39,797 nucleotides of DNA from positions 1 to 39,797 of the forward strand of contig JAHDGD010000021.1 in the NCBI GenBank assembly GCA_020627825.1, read 5' to 3'. Each line of letters begins with the position of its first letter. Positions within the stretch are counted from its first letter, which is position 1. Below the pieces are notes generated by a model, which was not told the DNA's origin, did not search any database, and saw only the letters and a list, made by a program, of their open reading frames with translations. This document shows positions 24,162-33,133 of this stretch, in pieces. Source of the DNA: Saprospiraceae bacterium. GTDB lineage: Bacteria > Bacteroidota > Bacteroidia > Chitinophagales > Saprospiraceae. A program made the translations under genes and the position numbers.

Positions 24162-25112
24162 TCATTCTTTAATAAAGGAACTTATAAACTGTTCACCTTT
24201 TTTGTCTGTAACTCTTATCATATAATACCCACTTACTAAATCTTGTAACTGTATCATATTTCCAGGATTCTTCTTAAGGTAAACCACTTGTCCATCAGCT
24301 GCTAAAATTTCTACTTTTTCATAGGTTTTCTTTGGGCTCGAGCCCAAAAATAATTGATCATAAACTGGATTCGGATAAAACGTAATAGTTTCTTTTTCCA
24401 GTCGCGCATGTACAACCTCAGAATACGAATAGGTGCCATTATAATCTACTTGTTGTAAACGATAATAATTTATTCCACTCATGGGTTCAATGTCTGTAAA
24501 TCCATATTCTTGATGGCTAACCGAAGTACCTTGACCATTCACTTTTGCAAGTGTTTTCCAATTTCTTAAGTCTGAACTTCTTTCCAATATAAAATGACTA
24601 TTATGTATTTCAGATTCTGTTTCCCATAATAGATCAACTTCGTATGCATCGATATACGCCTCAAATTTTGATAGCTGGACAGGAAGAGGTGCTTCTACTG
24701 TTAAAAGACCATTCGTTTCATCATCAAATGTCCATAAAACACCGCCATCCGTTGTACAACGACATTTGTACTCGTAAAATCCTTCAGGTAAGTCAAGTGT
24801 GCCTACATATTCATCATTATTCCCTATATCAACATTATACGTCATAGGAACACTTGTAATATTCGTCCATGTATCTCCTACTCCAACCATGCTAACTTCT
24901 CCATAATAAATCTCGCAATCTATTCCAGCACCTTGTCCTGCTGGTTCTGTTATCCCCGGTTCATATACTTGGACATAAATAGTAAAACTCTCTCCTTCAT
25001 TTATTGTCCCCACATCGGGAAAACGATTGCCCACATAGTCAGGTTGTGCAATTCCTAAATAAGCTGTAAAGGTTAATAAAAGTGTAAGTAGTTTGGTAAC
25101 ATTTTTCATCAT
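24162..25112 (-). CDS. T9SS-sorted protein with N-terminal Ig-like domain
   Basis: Translation from the tandem ATGs at 25112 gives 316-317 residues. An in-frame ATG at 25154 would put 14 polar residues before the signal peptide and is less likely. A signal peptide (AYLGIA|Q) leads into a beta-sandwich module (about 25-140: INEGESFTIYVQVYEPG, YVGTLDLPEGFYEYKCR). A fibronectin-like segment common before T9SS tails follows (LPVQLSKFEAY...VDLLWETESEIHNSHFILERSSD...YYRLQQVDYNG), then a T9SS type A sorting domain (FYPNPV to FIKE). The palindrome at 24331-24348 encodes FLGSSPKK inside the tail. It is divergent from the alpha-amylase, so a starch-related role is possible. Confidence 0.82.
   Translation of the reverse strand: MMKNVTKLLTLLLTFTAYLGIAQPDYVGNRFPDVGTINEGESFTIYVQVYEPGITEPAGQGAGIDCEIYYGEVSMVGVGDTWTNITSVPMTYNVDIGNNDEYVGTLDLPEGFYEYKCRCTTDGGVLWTFDDETNGLLTVEAPLPVQLSKFEAYIDAYEVDLLWETESEIHNSHFILERSSDLRNWKTLAKVNGQGTSVSHQEYGFTDIEPMSGINYYRLQQVDYNGTYSYSEVVHARLEKETITFYPNPVYDQLFLGSSPKKTYEKVEILAADGQVVYLKKNPGNMIQLQDLVSGYYMIRVTDKKGEQFISSFIKE
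24331..24348. repeat. Palindrome family member inside a T9SS sorting domain
   Basis: TTT-GGGCTCGAGCCC-AAA (18-bp perfect palindrome, core 24334-24345), followed by AATAA. Read on the minus strand it encodes LFLGSSPKK directly after the YPNPVYDQ start of the sorting domain. Confidence 0.85.
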
Positions 25113-25476
25113 CTCAATTTTAATAGGTTGGCATTTTATCATACAATTATACAATCAAAATAAATTGCTTTCGGTTTAATGCAGTTCGTTGAATATTTTT
25201 GGAATATGGATGTGTAATCTAAAATAAAGCATACATAATAAAACATAAAATATATGTACATTTTCTATGTATAAAGATATTAGTTTTTCATTAAATTTGA
25301 ATACTATACACCCCTTTTAACTTCAGCTGGAATTAATTGAGCTGGAAAAATCAAAGAAAACTTTTTAATTTAGGTATTTGGTTGCACAACAGGCAAGTCA
25401 TATTGACTACAACTTGGATATCAACAACCAAAATTACCTAAAAAAAACACCCAAATGGGTTCTTAAAAAACAGCGT
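25113..25476. other. Divergent intergenic region
   Basis: This 364-bp A+T-rich region lies between the T9SS protein gene (-) and the alpha-amylase gene (+). An open frame begins at a TTG at 25378 but encodes a polar stretch before the signal peptide, so I treat it as leader. No repeat or RNA was recognised. Confidence 0.5.
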
Positions 25477-28017
25477 ATGAAAAGGTGTCAAGATTGTTTG
25501 AATAAAATCATAGTATTAATTTCATTTTGTATAGGCTCAATTTATTCATTAAGCGCACAGGACTTTATGATGCAAGGCTGGTTTTGGGATTACCCCAAGA
25601 CTGCGAACGGTGCATTATGGGCTGACACTCTAGAAAATAAAGCGGCTGATTTAGGAGCCGCTGGGTTTACATATGTTTGGTTACCTCCACTTTCAAGAGC
25701 TAGTTTTGGAGATAATTCGAATGGATATGATCCTCAAGATCTTTATGATTTGGGTATCCCAGAAGGTGGAGGAGCTACAGGATTCGGTACACGAGCTAAT
25801 GTGGATGATGTAATTGCTGCATTTGATGCTAATGGAATTCAAGCGGTTGCAGATGTGGTGTACAATCACAGAGATGGAGGTGCTCCAGAAGAAAATCCTT
25901 CCGTTGAAGGTTGGATTGAAAATTTTAATTGCACAAAAGTAAATAGCGGAGATAATGCCTTTCCTTCTGACCGATTTCGCTGTTATTTACCACTTGGTGG
26001 TAGTACTGGCAACGGTGCTGGCACCTATTATTTTAAAATCCGTTCTGCATCGAAACACCCTAATTATTATGGAAAAGAATATACCTTATATATGGAAACG
26101 AACACCACTGGTTTTCAAGGTCTATCAGCAGATTCTGAAGATGAAAGCAGTGGTGGAAATGGAGGTGGCGATTGCGGGCAAGGAAACAACACCATTCAAT
26201 TAGGAGTAGATATGATAGCTGCAATTGACAATGTAGGAAATTGCAGTGGTGGATGCGGAATAGATGAGTTTGCTCTTTCAGTTGGCAGTAGTGACTTTAA
26301 TGCTGCAGGCGATACCCTATGGATCTACATGACCAACCCCAATGGTAATTACTCAGACCATTTCATCACTGGATTGTGGGATGGAAGTGCAGATATTCAA
26401 AGTCAGATTCGGTATCAAACCTATACAGATTTTACCAACATGCCAAGTGGAAGAGGTGGCATGGATTATACCTTTTTTAAACCCAATGGGAATCCTACGC
26501 AATTAGAAGGAGACTGGGATTGGATGTGGTTTTTTTACGATTATGACCAACGGTACAATCAAGCAGTAAAAGACACACTCAATGAATGGTCTAAATGGCT
26601 TTGGGAAGATGTGGGAATAAGAGGATATCGTATGGATGCTGTGAAACATTTCAATCATGAATTTACCGGTGATCTTATGGACTATTTACATGACCAATCA
26701 ATAGATCCTGGGATGGTTGTAGGCGAATTCTTTGATGGAAATGCAGGTGTTTTAAGCAATTGGGTAGCGACCGTAGAATCATTCATGGATGCTGATACAC
26801 GTTCAAGTATACAGGTGCGTGCATTTGATTTCGCAATGAGGGATGCACTAAAAGCAGCATGCGACAACTTCGGATATGATGTTCGAAATGTATTCAATTC
26901 TGGAATGGTTGATGGATCTAGTTCCTCAAGTTCCAACGTCGTAACATTTGTAAATAATCACGATTTCAGAGAAGAAGGCCAACCTGTGCAAAATGACCCT
27001 ATGTTAGCGTATGCTTACATTCTTACCAATAATCAGATAGGTCTTCCCAGTGTTTTTTACCCTGACTATTTCGAATCGGATATTCCACATGCACCTTCTT
27101 TATTTTTAAAAGCTGAAATTGATGAATTGATGCAAATTCATCAAGATTACATTTATCAATCATCAAGTGCTGATTATTTAAACAGGATAGGAACTCCTTA
27201 TGCACATAATTATATCGAAGGTTTCGAGAATACCACTTTATTGTATCAACTTTCAGGTGGCATTGGTGGTCAAGAAGTGATTGTTGCGATTAATTTTGCA
27301 GGCGAAACTCTTAAAGTTGACCATGAAATCAATATGACCAATGTTAACATTGGTGATCAATTTACAGATATTCTTGGACGATCAAATTTTCCAGTTGCTA
27401 TTGTAAATGGATCAAACCAATTATACTTCGAGTTACCTCCAAGATCCTATTCCGTTTGGGTAAACAATGTTGCTCCATTAGCTGCTGATCTCATTGAATT
27501 TGATGTTACTCCTATTATAAACGAAGTACAATTATCTTGGACATCAGCTGATGAACTTGATTTGGAGTCCTATGAAATACAAAGATCAAAAGATGGAATT
27601 TCATTTGAATCAATAGGGATAAAGAATGCAGTTGGTCCAGGAAACTACACATATATTGATCGTCAACCTCTATATAATATGCCAATATATTATAGGCTTA
27701 AAATGCAGAATATAGATGGATCGTTTGAGTATTCATCTATAAAGACTGTGCAAATTGATCAATCGCTTCGTGATGTGGTTTTACTTCCTAACCCAGTAAT
27801 CGAAACGGCTACTTTATCGCTCTCCAGTGACCGAAATCTGGTTGCATATTTAACCATTACTAATGCTGCTGGCGAAAAGGTTTATGTCGAACAAATTATA
27901 CTAGTTGAAGGAGATCAACAGGTAGGTATTCAAATGAAAAATATGCCTGCAGGTTTATATACTTTCCGTATTCAAGCTGGTTCGGAAGCATACACTTTCA
28001 AGCAGATTAAATTATAA
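25477..28017 (+). CDS. Secreted GH13 alpha-amylase with T9SS sorting domain
   Basis: This 846-residue glycoside hydrolase family 13 enzyme cleaves alpha-1,4-glucans. The start is set at the ATG at 25477, directly before the signal peptide (1-27, LSA|Q). GH13 conserved regions are DVVYNH (126-131), GYRMDAVKH with nucleophile D387, VVGEFF with acid/base E417, and FVNNHDF with N494-H495-D496. GYDPQDLYDLG (83-93) is the usual substrate-side block. Between regions I and II a long Gly/Asn-rich insertion (about 165-330) contains a beta-module that may bind glycan. After the barrel come an all-beta domain, a fibronectin-like domain (about 675-770) and a T9SS type A tail (LLPNPV to FKQIKL). No palindrome lies in this tail. 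It is convergent with the GH5 gene 15 bp away. Confidence 0.93.
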   Translation: MKRCQDCLNKIIVLISFCIGSIYSLSAQDFMMQGWFWDYPKTANGALWADTLENKAADLGAAGFTYVWLPPLSRASFGDNSNGYDPQDLYDLGIPEGGGATGFGTRANVDDVIAAFDANGIQAVADVVYNHRDGGAPEENPSVEGWIENFNCTKVNSGDNAFPSDRFRCYLPLGGSTGNGAGTYYFKIRSASKHPNYYGKEYTLYMETNTTGFQGLSADSEDESSGGNGGGDCGQGNNTIQLGVDMIAAIDNVGNCSGGCGIDEFALSVGSSDFNAAGDTLWIYMTNPNGNYSDHFITGLWDGSADIQSQIRYQTYTDFTNMPSGRGGMDYTFFKPNGNPTQLEGDWDWMWFFYDYDQRYNQAVKDTLNEWSKWLWEDVGIRGYRMDAVKHFNHEFTGDLMDYLHDQSIDPGMVVGEFFDGNAGVLSNWVATVESFMDADTRSSIQVRAFDFAMRDALKAACDNFGYDVRNVFNSGMVDGSSSSSSNVVTFVNNHDFREEGQPVQNDPMLAYAYILTNNQIGLPSVFYPDYFESDIPHAPSLFLKAEIDELMQIHQDYIYQSSSADYLNRIGTPYAHNYIEGFENTTLLYQLSGGIGGQEVIVAINFAGETLKVDHEINMTNVNIGDQFTDILGRSNFPVAIVNGSNQLYFELPPRSYSVWVNNVAPLAADLIEFDVTPIINEVQLSWTSADELDLESYEIQRSKDGISFESIGIKNAVGPGNYTYIDRQPLYNMPIYYRLKMQNIDGSFEYSSIKTVQIDQSLRDVVLLPNPVIETATLSLSSDRNLVAYLTITNAAGEKVYVEQIILVEGDQQVGIQMKNMPAGLYTFRIQAGSEAYTFKQIKL

Positions 28018-28032
28018 AATAATAATTTCAGC

Positions 28033-30759
28033 TTATTTTTTAACAAATGATTGAGTCCAAATAGAACCGCTTTCATCTGTAATTTTAAGCACATAATACC
28101 CTGAAACAAGTTGTTGAACTGCAATAGAATGACCAGGTGATGTTTCACTATACACCAATTGTCCGTTTGTATTTATTATCTCTACTTTTTTAAACGATTT
28201 TTTTGGGCTCGAGCCCAAAAATAAATATGGTCCTACAGGATTCGGATATAATTCAATGCTTGAAACTTCATTTTCTTCCGTAGTACTAAGAAAATCGAAA
28301 TCCATCCAATTGAGATTAAATAATGGCTGTGTAATTCTCAATCTCATAGTATATCTTCCACTTGGCAAAATGGCATAAGATTCAGTAGTTGTCCAATTTT
28401 GCCAACCATCTGTAGAAGTGAATTGCACTTCCTCTATCTTTGTTTCTTCATTTTCTTCATCAATCAAGATCAACTCAAGACCTCCTGATCCTCCATCAGA
28501 CGCATTTCTGAACTTGATTCGATAACTTCCTCCTGTAGGAATATAAACATCATAATCACAAAAATCCCCTACATCCAAATAACCAATATTCTCTCCTCCT
28601 CCCACATCAGTGGTATTTTCCAGTTGAATTCCTTCATGATAAATGTATTCTTCTGCCTGGATTCGAGTAGGAATCGTAAAAAATGAAGGCAGGTTGTTCT
28701 TGATATCTTTTTTATCAAATGCTTCCAAAGGATCATCATCTGTTGACACTATGGTGTTACCAGTATAACTCAGTTGTACTTTGTCTGAGTAGATGATCTC
28801 CTCATTTATCGTTAAATCAATAAAACGTACTTCACCTTGAGTAAAGTTAGCTTCAGAAACTGAAAAAGCTACATCATTGATGTATACAGTGAAATCCTCC
28901 TTTTTAAGTGTATTCGTGGCAAAGGAAAGATATTTATTAGTATTAAATGAAACAACAGTATTGCTATCAACTGTTCCCGACACAAATTGAGTTTCAACAT
29001 CAGATATTTCACCTGTTTTGTTAAACTCAAACCAACCTACGTTATATCCTGCTCCATCAATATGAAAAGCAATGTGATCAGTATCTTCATAGATCGGTAT
29101 ATTATGTACAGCTGTGGTCTGCCAATTTTGATATCCTCCTGAAAAAGGAACAAAAGGCGTATTACTAATTATGGCACCATCTGCCGAAAAGTAAAACCGT
29201 CCGCCTTCCGAACCTGCCGCAGTTCTAACATTAATCGAATATCTACCTTCTTCCAGATCCGTCATGCTATATTTCAACCATTCATCTTTACTGGTCCACC
29301 CTACATTATATCCTACGTCATTTTGAACATCCTCTGTAGGTTCTATGTCAACACCATCATTTCGATATGACCATCCATTATTCCATGCCGTGTACGTACC
29401 CGTGCTCACATGATAGGTGGCAACATCTTGATCTTTATAGGCTACCCCATTGGGACCATAGTCATAATGTACAGCATAAATCCTTCCCGGTATATAATGA
29501 TCGATGAAAGGAATACTCCCCTCCTCTTGCACTTGTCTGAACATGGCATCAATTACTCCCGCTTCAACAGTACAATGTTGCAATTTATAATCTTCCACTA
29601 AAGCGAATAAAGCATCACTTGCTTCAGCAGCAGAGGGTTTCGGACCTGATCCATTCCCGTAATCTAAGATGGCTTGATACCCTTCTGTTTTTGACACAGA
29701 TAACGGTCCAGCTATAGCCTCAACTTTTTTTAATGGCCACCAAGCCCAACCAATATTATGCTCTTCCAATAAAGCGATTGCATCGCGAAACCATTGATTC
29801 GAATTCTCACCACTTTCTCCAAGATATAAAGGGACATTATGGGCATCTCGTATATCCAACACCCATTGAATAGATGCTTGATCATTAATGCTCCAGTACT
29901 TATGTGGACTATATACGATCTCTTCATCCCAAGGAGGTGTTAAACCAGTAAAATCATTCGCGAACCAATTTCCTTCAATGAATAAAATATGTTCTTGATC
30001 TACGGTTCTTATACTATCCGTTATTCTTTCGTACACTTCTCTTAATAAGGTTCCTCCAGGTAAATTCCAGTTGGGTTCATTAATTAAGTCATATCCAGCA
30101 ACCCATTTTTCATTTTTATATCGAATCGCCAGTTGCTTCCATAATGAAGCTAACTTTTCTTGATTTGCAGGGCTTTCCCACAAAGAAGGTTTACTTGCAT
30201 CATAGTCAGAGATACCTTCGTCGTAACCTTGTCCGCCTGGCGTGGCGTGCATATCAAGGATTACATACATATCATAAGCTGCACACCAAGAAATCAATGA
30301 ATCCGTTAATTCAAAGCCTTTTTCAAGCCATGTATTTTCTCCGGGAATTGGTTCTTCTTCGATAGGAAGCGTATACAGATTATAGTGCATGGGCAGACGA
30401 ACCGAATTGAATCCCCATTCTTTTAATTGTTCCACATCTTCTTTCGTCATGTAATTTGCCAACCATTTCGAGTAAAATTCTTCTGTTTCAGTTTCACCGA
30501 TAAGGTCTTCAATAAAGGACTTAATTTTATGTTGTGGGTTCGCAAAACCAGCTGTTTGCAGCATATAGCCTTCTTGAACCATCCATCCACCAAGTCCCAT
30601 TCCACGAAGTAAAACTTCTTCTCCTTGTTCATTAACAATCTGTGTTCCGTTAGTGGTTAATAGACTTTGGGCTCGAGCCCAAAAAGAAAAAAATACACAT
30701 AGAATGACAACGAAAAACTTCGTTCTAGTTTCTTTCAAAGACGCGGACATAATCAACAA
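28033..30759 (-). CDS. Secreted GH5 glycoside hydrolase with CBM6 modules and T9SS sorting domain
   Basis: This 908-residue protein has a signal peptide (cleavage WARA|Q, residue 30) and a GH5 barrel at about 35-380. The acid/base is E228 in DLINEPNW and the nucleophile E315 in LYLGESGENS; further barrel signatures are RLPMHYN and ILDMHATPGG. A CBM6-like module spans about 420-560, an X2-like beta domain about 570-680, a second CBM6 (RIQAEEYIYHEG...NLNWMDFDF) about 700-830 and a T9SS type A tail 837-908. With the GH16 partner this points to beta-1,3/1,4-glucan breakdown. It overlaps the GH16 stop by 26-35 bp and no start codon lies further in, so it is translationally coupled. It carries the palindrome twice: at the signal-peptidase site (30666-30683) and in the sorting tail (28200-28221), in different frames. 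Confidence 0.92.
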   Translation of the reverse strand: MLIMSASLKETRTKFFVVILCVFFSFWARAQSLLTTNGTQIVNEQGEEVLLRGMGLGGWMVQEGYMLQTAGFANPQHKIKSFIEDLIGETETEEFYSKWLANYMTKEDVEQLKEWGFNSVRLPMHYNLYTLPIEEEPIPGENTWLEKGFELTDSLISWCAAYDMYVILDMHATPGGQGYDEGISDYDASKPSLWESPANQEKLASLWKQLAIRYKNEKWVAGYDLINEPNWNLPGGTLLREVYERITDSIRTVDQEHILFIEGNWFANDFTGLTPPWDEEIVYSPHKYWSINDQASIQWVLDIRDAHNVPLYLGESGENSNQWFRDAIALLEEHNIGWAWWPLKKVEAIAGPLSVSKTEGYQAILDYGNGSGPKPSAAEASDALFALVEDYKLQHCTVEAGVIDAMFRQVQEEGSIPFIDHYIPGRIYAVHYDYGPNGVAYKDQDVATYHVSTGTYTAWNNGWSYRNDGVDIEPTEDVQNDVGYNVGWTSKDEWLKYSMTDLEEGRYSINVRTAAGSEGGRFYFSADGAIISNTPFVPFSGGYQNWQTTAVHNIPIYEDTDHIAFHIDGAGYNVGWFEFNKTGEISDVETQFVSGTVDSNTVVSFNTNKYLSFATNTLKKEDFTVYINDVAFSVSEANFTQGEVRFIDLTINEEIIYSDKVQLSYTGNTIVSTDDDPLEAFDKKDIKNNLPSFFTIPTRIQAEEYIYHEGIQLENTTDVGGGENIGYLDVGDFCDYDVYIPTGGSYRIKFRNASDGGSGGLELILIDEENEETKIEEVQFTSTDGWQNWTTTESYAILPSGRYTMRLRITQPLFNLNWMDFDFLSTTEENEVSSIELYPNPVGPYLFLGSSPKKSFKKVEIINTNGQLVYSETSPGHSIAVQQLVSGYYVLKITDESGSIWTQSFVKK
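28200..28221. repeat. Palindrome family member inside the GH5 T9SS tail
   Basis: A 22-bp perfect palindrome centred on GGGCTCGAGCCC (28205-28216) encodes LFLGSSPKK on the minus strand, at the same place in the sorting domain as the 24331 copy. Codons on both sides have diverged between the two genes, while the core plus the right-hand AAAAATAA is identical. Confidence 0.85.
30666..30683. repeat. Palindrome family member forming a signal-peptidase site
   Basis: An 18-bp perfect palindrome (core GGGCTCGAGCCC, 30669-30680). On the minus strand it is read as TTT TGG GCT CGA GCC CAA, giving FWARAQ, i.e. the A-R-A|Q cleavage motif of the GH5 signal peptide. This is a different frame from the copy in the same gene's tail. 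Confidence 0.85.
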
Positions 30760-31909
30760 TCATGCGCTGTGGAAACTCAGTACTTGCATCTGGATATCCA
30801 GGCCATGTTCCTCCTACAGCAATATTAAAAATAAAAAAGAAAGGTGCGTTGAACGGATAATCTCCATTAACTAACTGATCCGTAAGTGTAAAATATTCTA
30901 CATCATCAACATACCAAGATATTTTGTTTAATTCCCAAATGATACTAAAAACATGGTATTCGTCAATAAATTTTTCTCCTGATAAAGAATAAGCTTTTCC
31001 TTCATTGAAACTCCATGAATTCCCTTCAGGTCCCCAGTGAGCAGTTCCATGTACCGTGCCAGCTTCGTGACCTACTAATTCCATAATATCAATTTCTCCA
31101 CAATGCGGCCAACCTACAACATCAATATTATCTCCTAACATCCATAGTGCAGGCCATATTCCTTGGCCTTCTGGTAATATTGCTCGAATATCAACACGAC
31201 CAAAAGTAAAATCTTGTTTATCTTTTGTAATCATTCTCGCTGATGTATACGGAGCTCCTTCGAAATCTTCTTTTATTGCTTCAATGACTAGATTTCCATC
31301 GGAGATGTAACTATTCTTTGGACTACTTGTGTAATATTGTGACTCTTGATTACCCCATCCTGAAGCACCAATTTCATGTGTCCAATCATCCGAATTAATC
31401 GTTGTACCATCAAATTCATCTTGCCATACTAAGGTATATCCACCATAAGAGTCTGGTGTTGCATATCCATCTTCTGGAATTTCAAAAACGGTATCTTCAT
31501 TTCGGATAGTAGCTGTACCTGTGGCCTTTATAATTTTTGCATTGACAGCATTGGAAAGGACCATAAAGAATTGTTCATCACCTTCTTTACTTTCATCACC
31601 TATTACTTCCACATCAATGCTTAATGTTGTTGTTCCAGGAGCAAAGGTTAACACGCCATTTGTAGGAATAAAATCATCGTTTTCTTCTGCCGTGTCACCA
31701 TCTGTTTCATATTCTACGGTTACTTCCTGGTCAGAAGCTTCCGTTAGTACAACTTCGAATGAAAACATCGTATTTTCTTCTGTCTCAAATTGTGTAACGT
31801 CTTGGATGGCTATACTCGTTGAAGGTTCTCCGTTCCCATTATTCCCTTTATCACCACAGCTTAATACGGCAAATGTGACGATAAAAAATAAAAACAACTT
31901 ATTCATCAT
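30725..31909 (-). CDS. GH16 laminarinase-type lipoprotein with Calx-beta domain
   Basis: This 394-residue protein has a lipobox AVLSC (Cys18) followed by GDKGNNGN, so it is probably an outer-membrane, surface-facing lipoprotein. A Calx-beta domain spans about 32-140 (VTVEYETDGDTAEENDDF, GTATIRNED). The GH16 jelly-roll is at about 155-394, with the catalytic motif GEIDIMELVG (E272 nucleophile, D274, E277 acid/base), WPALWML before it and the concave-face strand IAVGGTWPG near the end. GH16 enzymes with ExDxxE act mainly on beta-1,3- and beta-1,3-1,4-glucans. It is first gene of a two-gene operon with the GH5. Confidence 0.93.
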   Translation of the reverse strand: MMNKLFLFFIVTFAVLSCGDKGNNGNGEPSTSIAIQDVTQFETEENTMFSFEVVLTEASDQEVTVEYETDGDTAEENDDFIPTNGVLTFAPGTTTLSIDVEVIGDESKEGDEQFFMVLSNAVNAKIIKATGTATIRNEDTVFEIPEDGYATPDSYGGYTLVWQDEFDGTTINSDDWTHEIGASGWGNQESQYYTSSPKNSYISDGNLVIEAIKEDFEGAPYTSARMITKDKQDFTFGRVDIRAILPEGQGIWPALWMLGDNIDVVGWPHCGEIDIMELVGHEAGTVHGTAHWGPEGNSWSFNEGKAYSLSGEKFIDEYHVFSIIWELNKISWYVDDVEYFTLTDQLVNGDYPFNAPFFFIFNIAVGGTWPGYPDASTEFPQRMIVDYVRVFERN

Positions 31910-32247
31910 TGTAATTTAATATGTTTTGTAATTTCATTCCTGTATTGTGATGTATTAAAAACATCAAAACTTCAATAAATATTTGATTTGATCCTTGTTG
32001 ATGTAGTTAGAGAATTGACAAGAGATAATAAAAAAAGGCGATCAAATATATACTAGGCTAAAGGTAAAAAAAGTTTAACTGTTTAACCTGCATAATCAAA
32101 TAGAACTTCGCAATCAAGACTTAAATGCCATAGAAAAATAATTCTTAAAATGAAAAAGAAAAGATTTCATATGGTATAATGCAGGTCATACCATTAAAAT
32201 GCTAAATTGTATTAATTCAATAAATTTATCTTCATAAATTCATCTAT
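31910..32247. other. Divergent intergenic region
   Basis: This 338-bp A+T-rich region lies between the GH16 gene (-) and the ClpP-like lipoprotein gene (+). A weak promoter-like TTG (32207) with TATCTTCA (32227-32234) precedes the latter. Two tandem GTTTAAC units lie at about 32070-32086. No gene was seen. Confidence 0.45.
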
Positions 32248-32844
32248 ATGTCATTATCCTCGAAATTCAAAGTGTTATTTCTATCTGTTTCTATTCTGGT
32301 ATGTACTAGTTGTAGAGAGCATAATGAAACGGATGTTTACGGAATTTTTCAAGTTTTGGATGAACAAACTGTCCAAATTGATGGAGTAGTTTCCACTTCA
32401 ACAATAGAAGACTTTGAATTGATGCTTGAAGATTACCCCTTACTTAAAGACATTCAGATCAAAGAAATTCCTGGATCAAATGATGATGAAATCAACTTAG
32501 AAATCTCGTTAATGATACATGAGAAAGGGATGTCGACACATCTTCTTGAAAATGCTGTTATTGCTTCAGGAGGTGTAGATCTTTTTTTAGCAGGTATAAA
32601 TAGAACAAGTGAAGGAGGAACAATGATTGGTGTTCATTCTTGGAGTAATGGCACTGACGAAGCTACGGATTTTCCAGAGGGCCATGAGGAACATCTTCCC
32701 TACATCGAATATTTTATGAATATAGGTTTCACCCAGCAGGAAGCTGAGGATTTCTATTATTTTACAATAAATGCAGCTCCTTTTTCATCCATACATTATA
32801 TGACGGAAGAAGAGATCGACTTGTACTCCATTTTTACTGAATAA
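32248..32844 (+). CDS. ClpP/crotonase-like periplasmic lipoprotein
   Basis: This 198-residue protein has a lipobox VCTSC (Cys22). The body resembles the ClpP-like COG3904-type family: QIKEIPGSNDDEINLEISLMI without the usual long gap, then AVIASGGVDLFLAG (candidate nucleophile Ser107), INRTSEGGTMIGVHSWSNG (His130), EHLPYIEYFMNIGF and a C-terminal TINAAPFSSIHYMTEEEI block. A serine-hydrolase role in the periplasm is inferred from these blocks; the third catalytic residue is not obvious. It is a single gene. Confidence 0.72.
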   Translation: MSLSSKFKVLFLSVSILVCTSCREHNETDVYGIFQVLDEQTVQIDGVVSTSTIEDFELMLEDYPLLKDIQIKEIPGSNDDEINLEISLMIHEKGMSTHLLENAVIASGGVDLFLAGINRTSEGGTMIGVHSWSNGTDEATDFPEGHEEHLPYIEYFMNIGFTQQEAEDFYYFTINAAPFSSIHYMTEEEIDLYSIFTE

Positions 32845-33049
32845 ACCTATTGAGAATCTGATTTTGAGATCACGAACACCCTCATTATAGAATTGACCTT
32901 CAAGGCTATACATTCAATCTAATCAGGATTGCACATTGAAAAACCAAACTCAAGAGCACAGAATGTAAACCCGAATAGGTGAAGGAAGCGACAAGGTTGA
33001 ATCAATACATAAATCAGCCTGAATAACTGTTCCTAAATAACTGCCCAAA

Positions 33050-33092
33050 TAAAAATAATAAAGCGCCTTTATCACCAGTGGATAAAGACGCT
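33050..33092 (-). terminator. Intrinsic terminator of the DUF937-OmpA gene
   Basis: Read on the minus strand, AGCGTCTTTATC and GATAAAGGCGCT form a 12-bp stem (one U-G pair) with a 7-nt loop, followed by a T-rich run. It lies 42 bp past the stop of the gene at 33134-34777. Confidence 0.75.
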
Positions 33093-33133
33093 CCATTTCG
33101 TCTATTGTAGTTTCTTATTTACGCTTTATATCG

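Noticed and set aside
25378-25476. N-terminal extension of the alpha-amylase from a TTG
   Set aside because: It would place 33 polar residues before an ordinary signal peptide that starts at the ATG at 25477.
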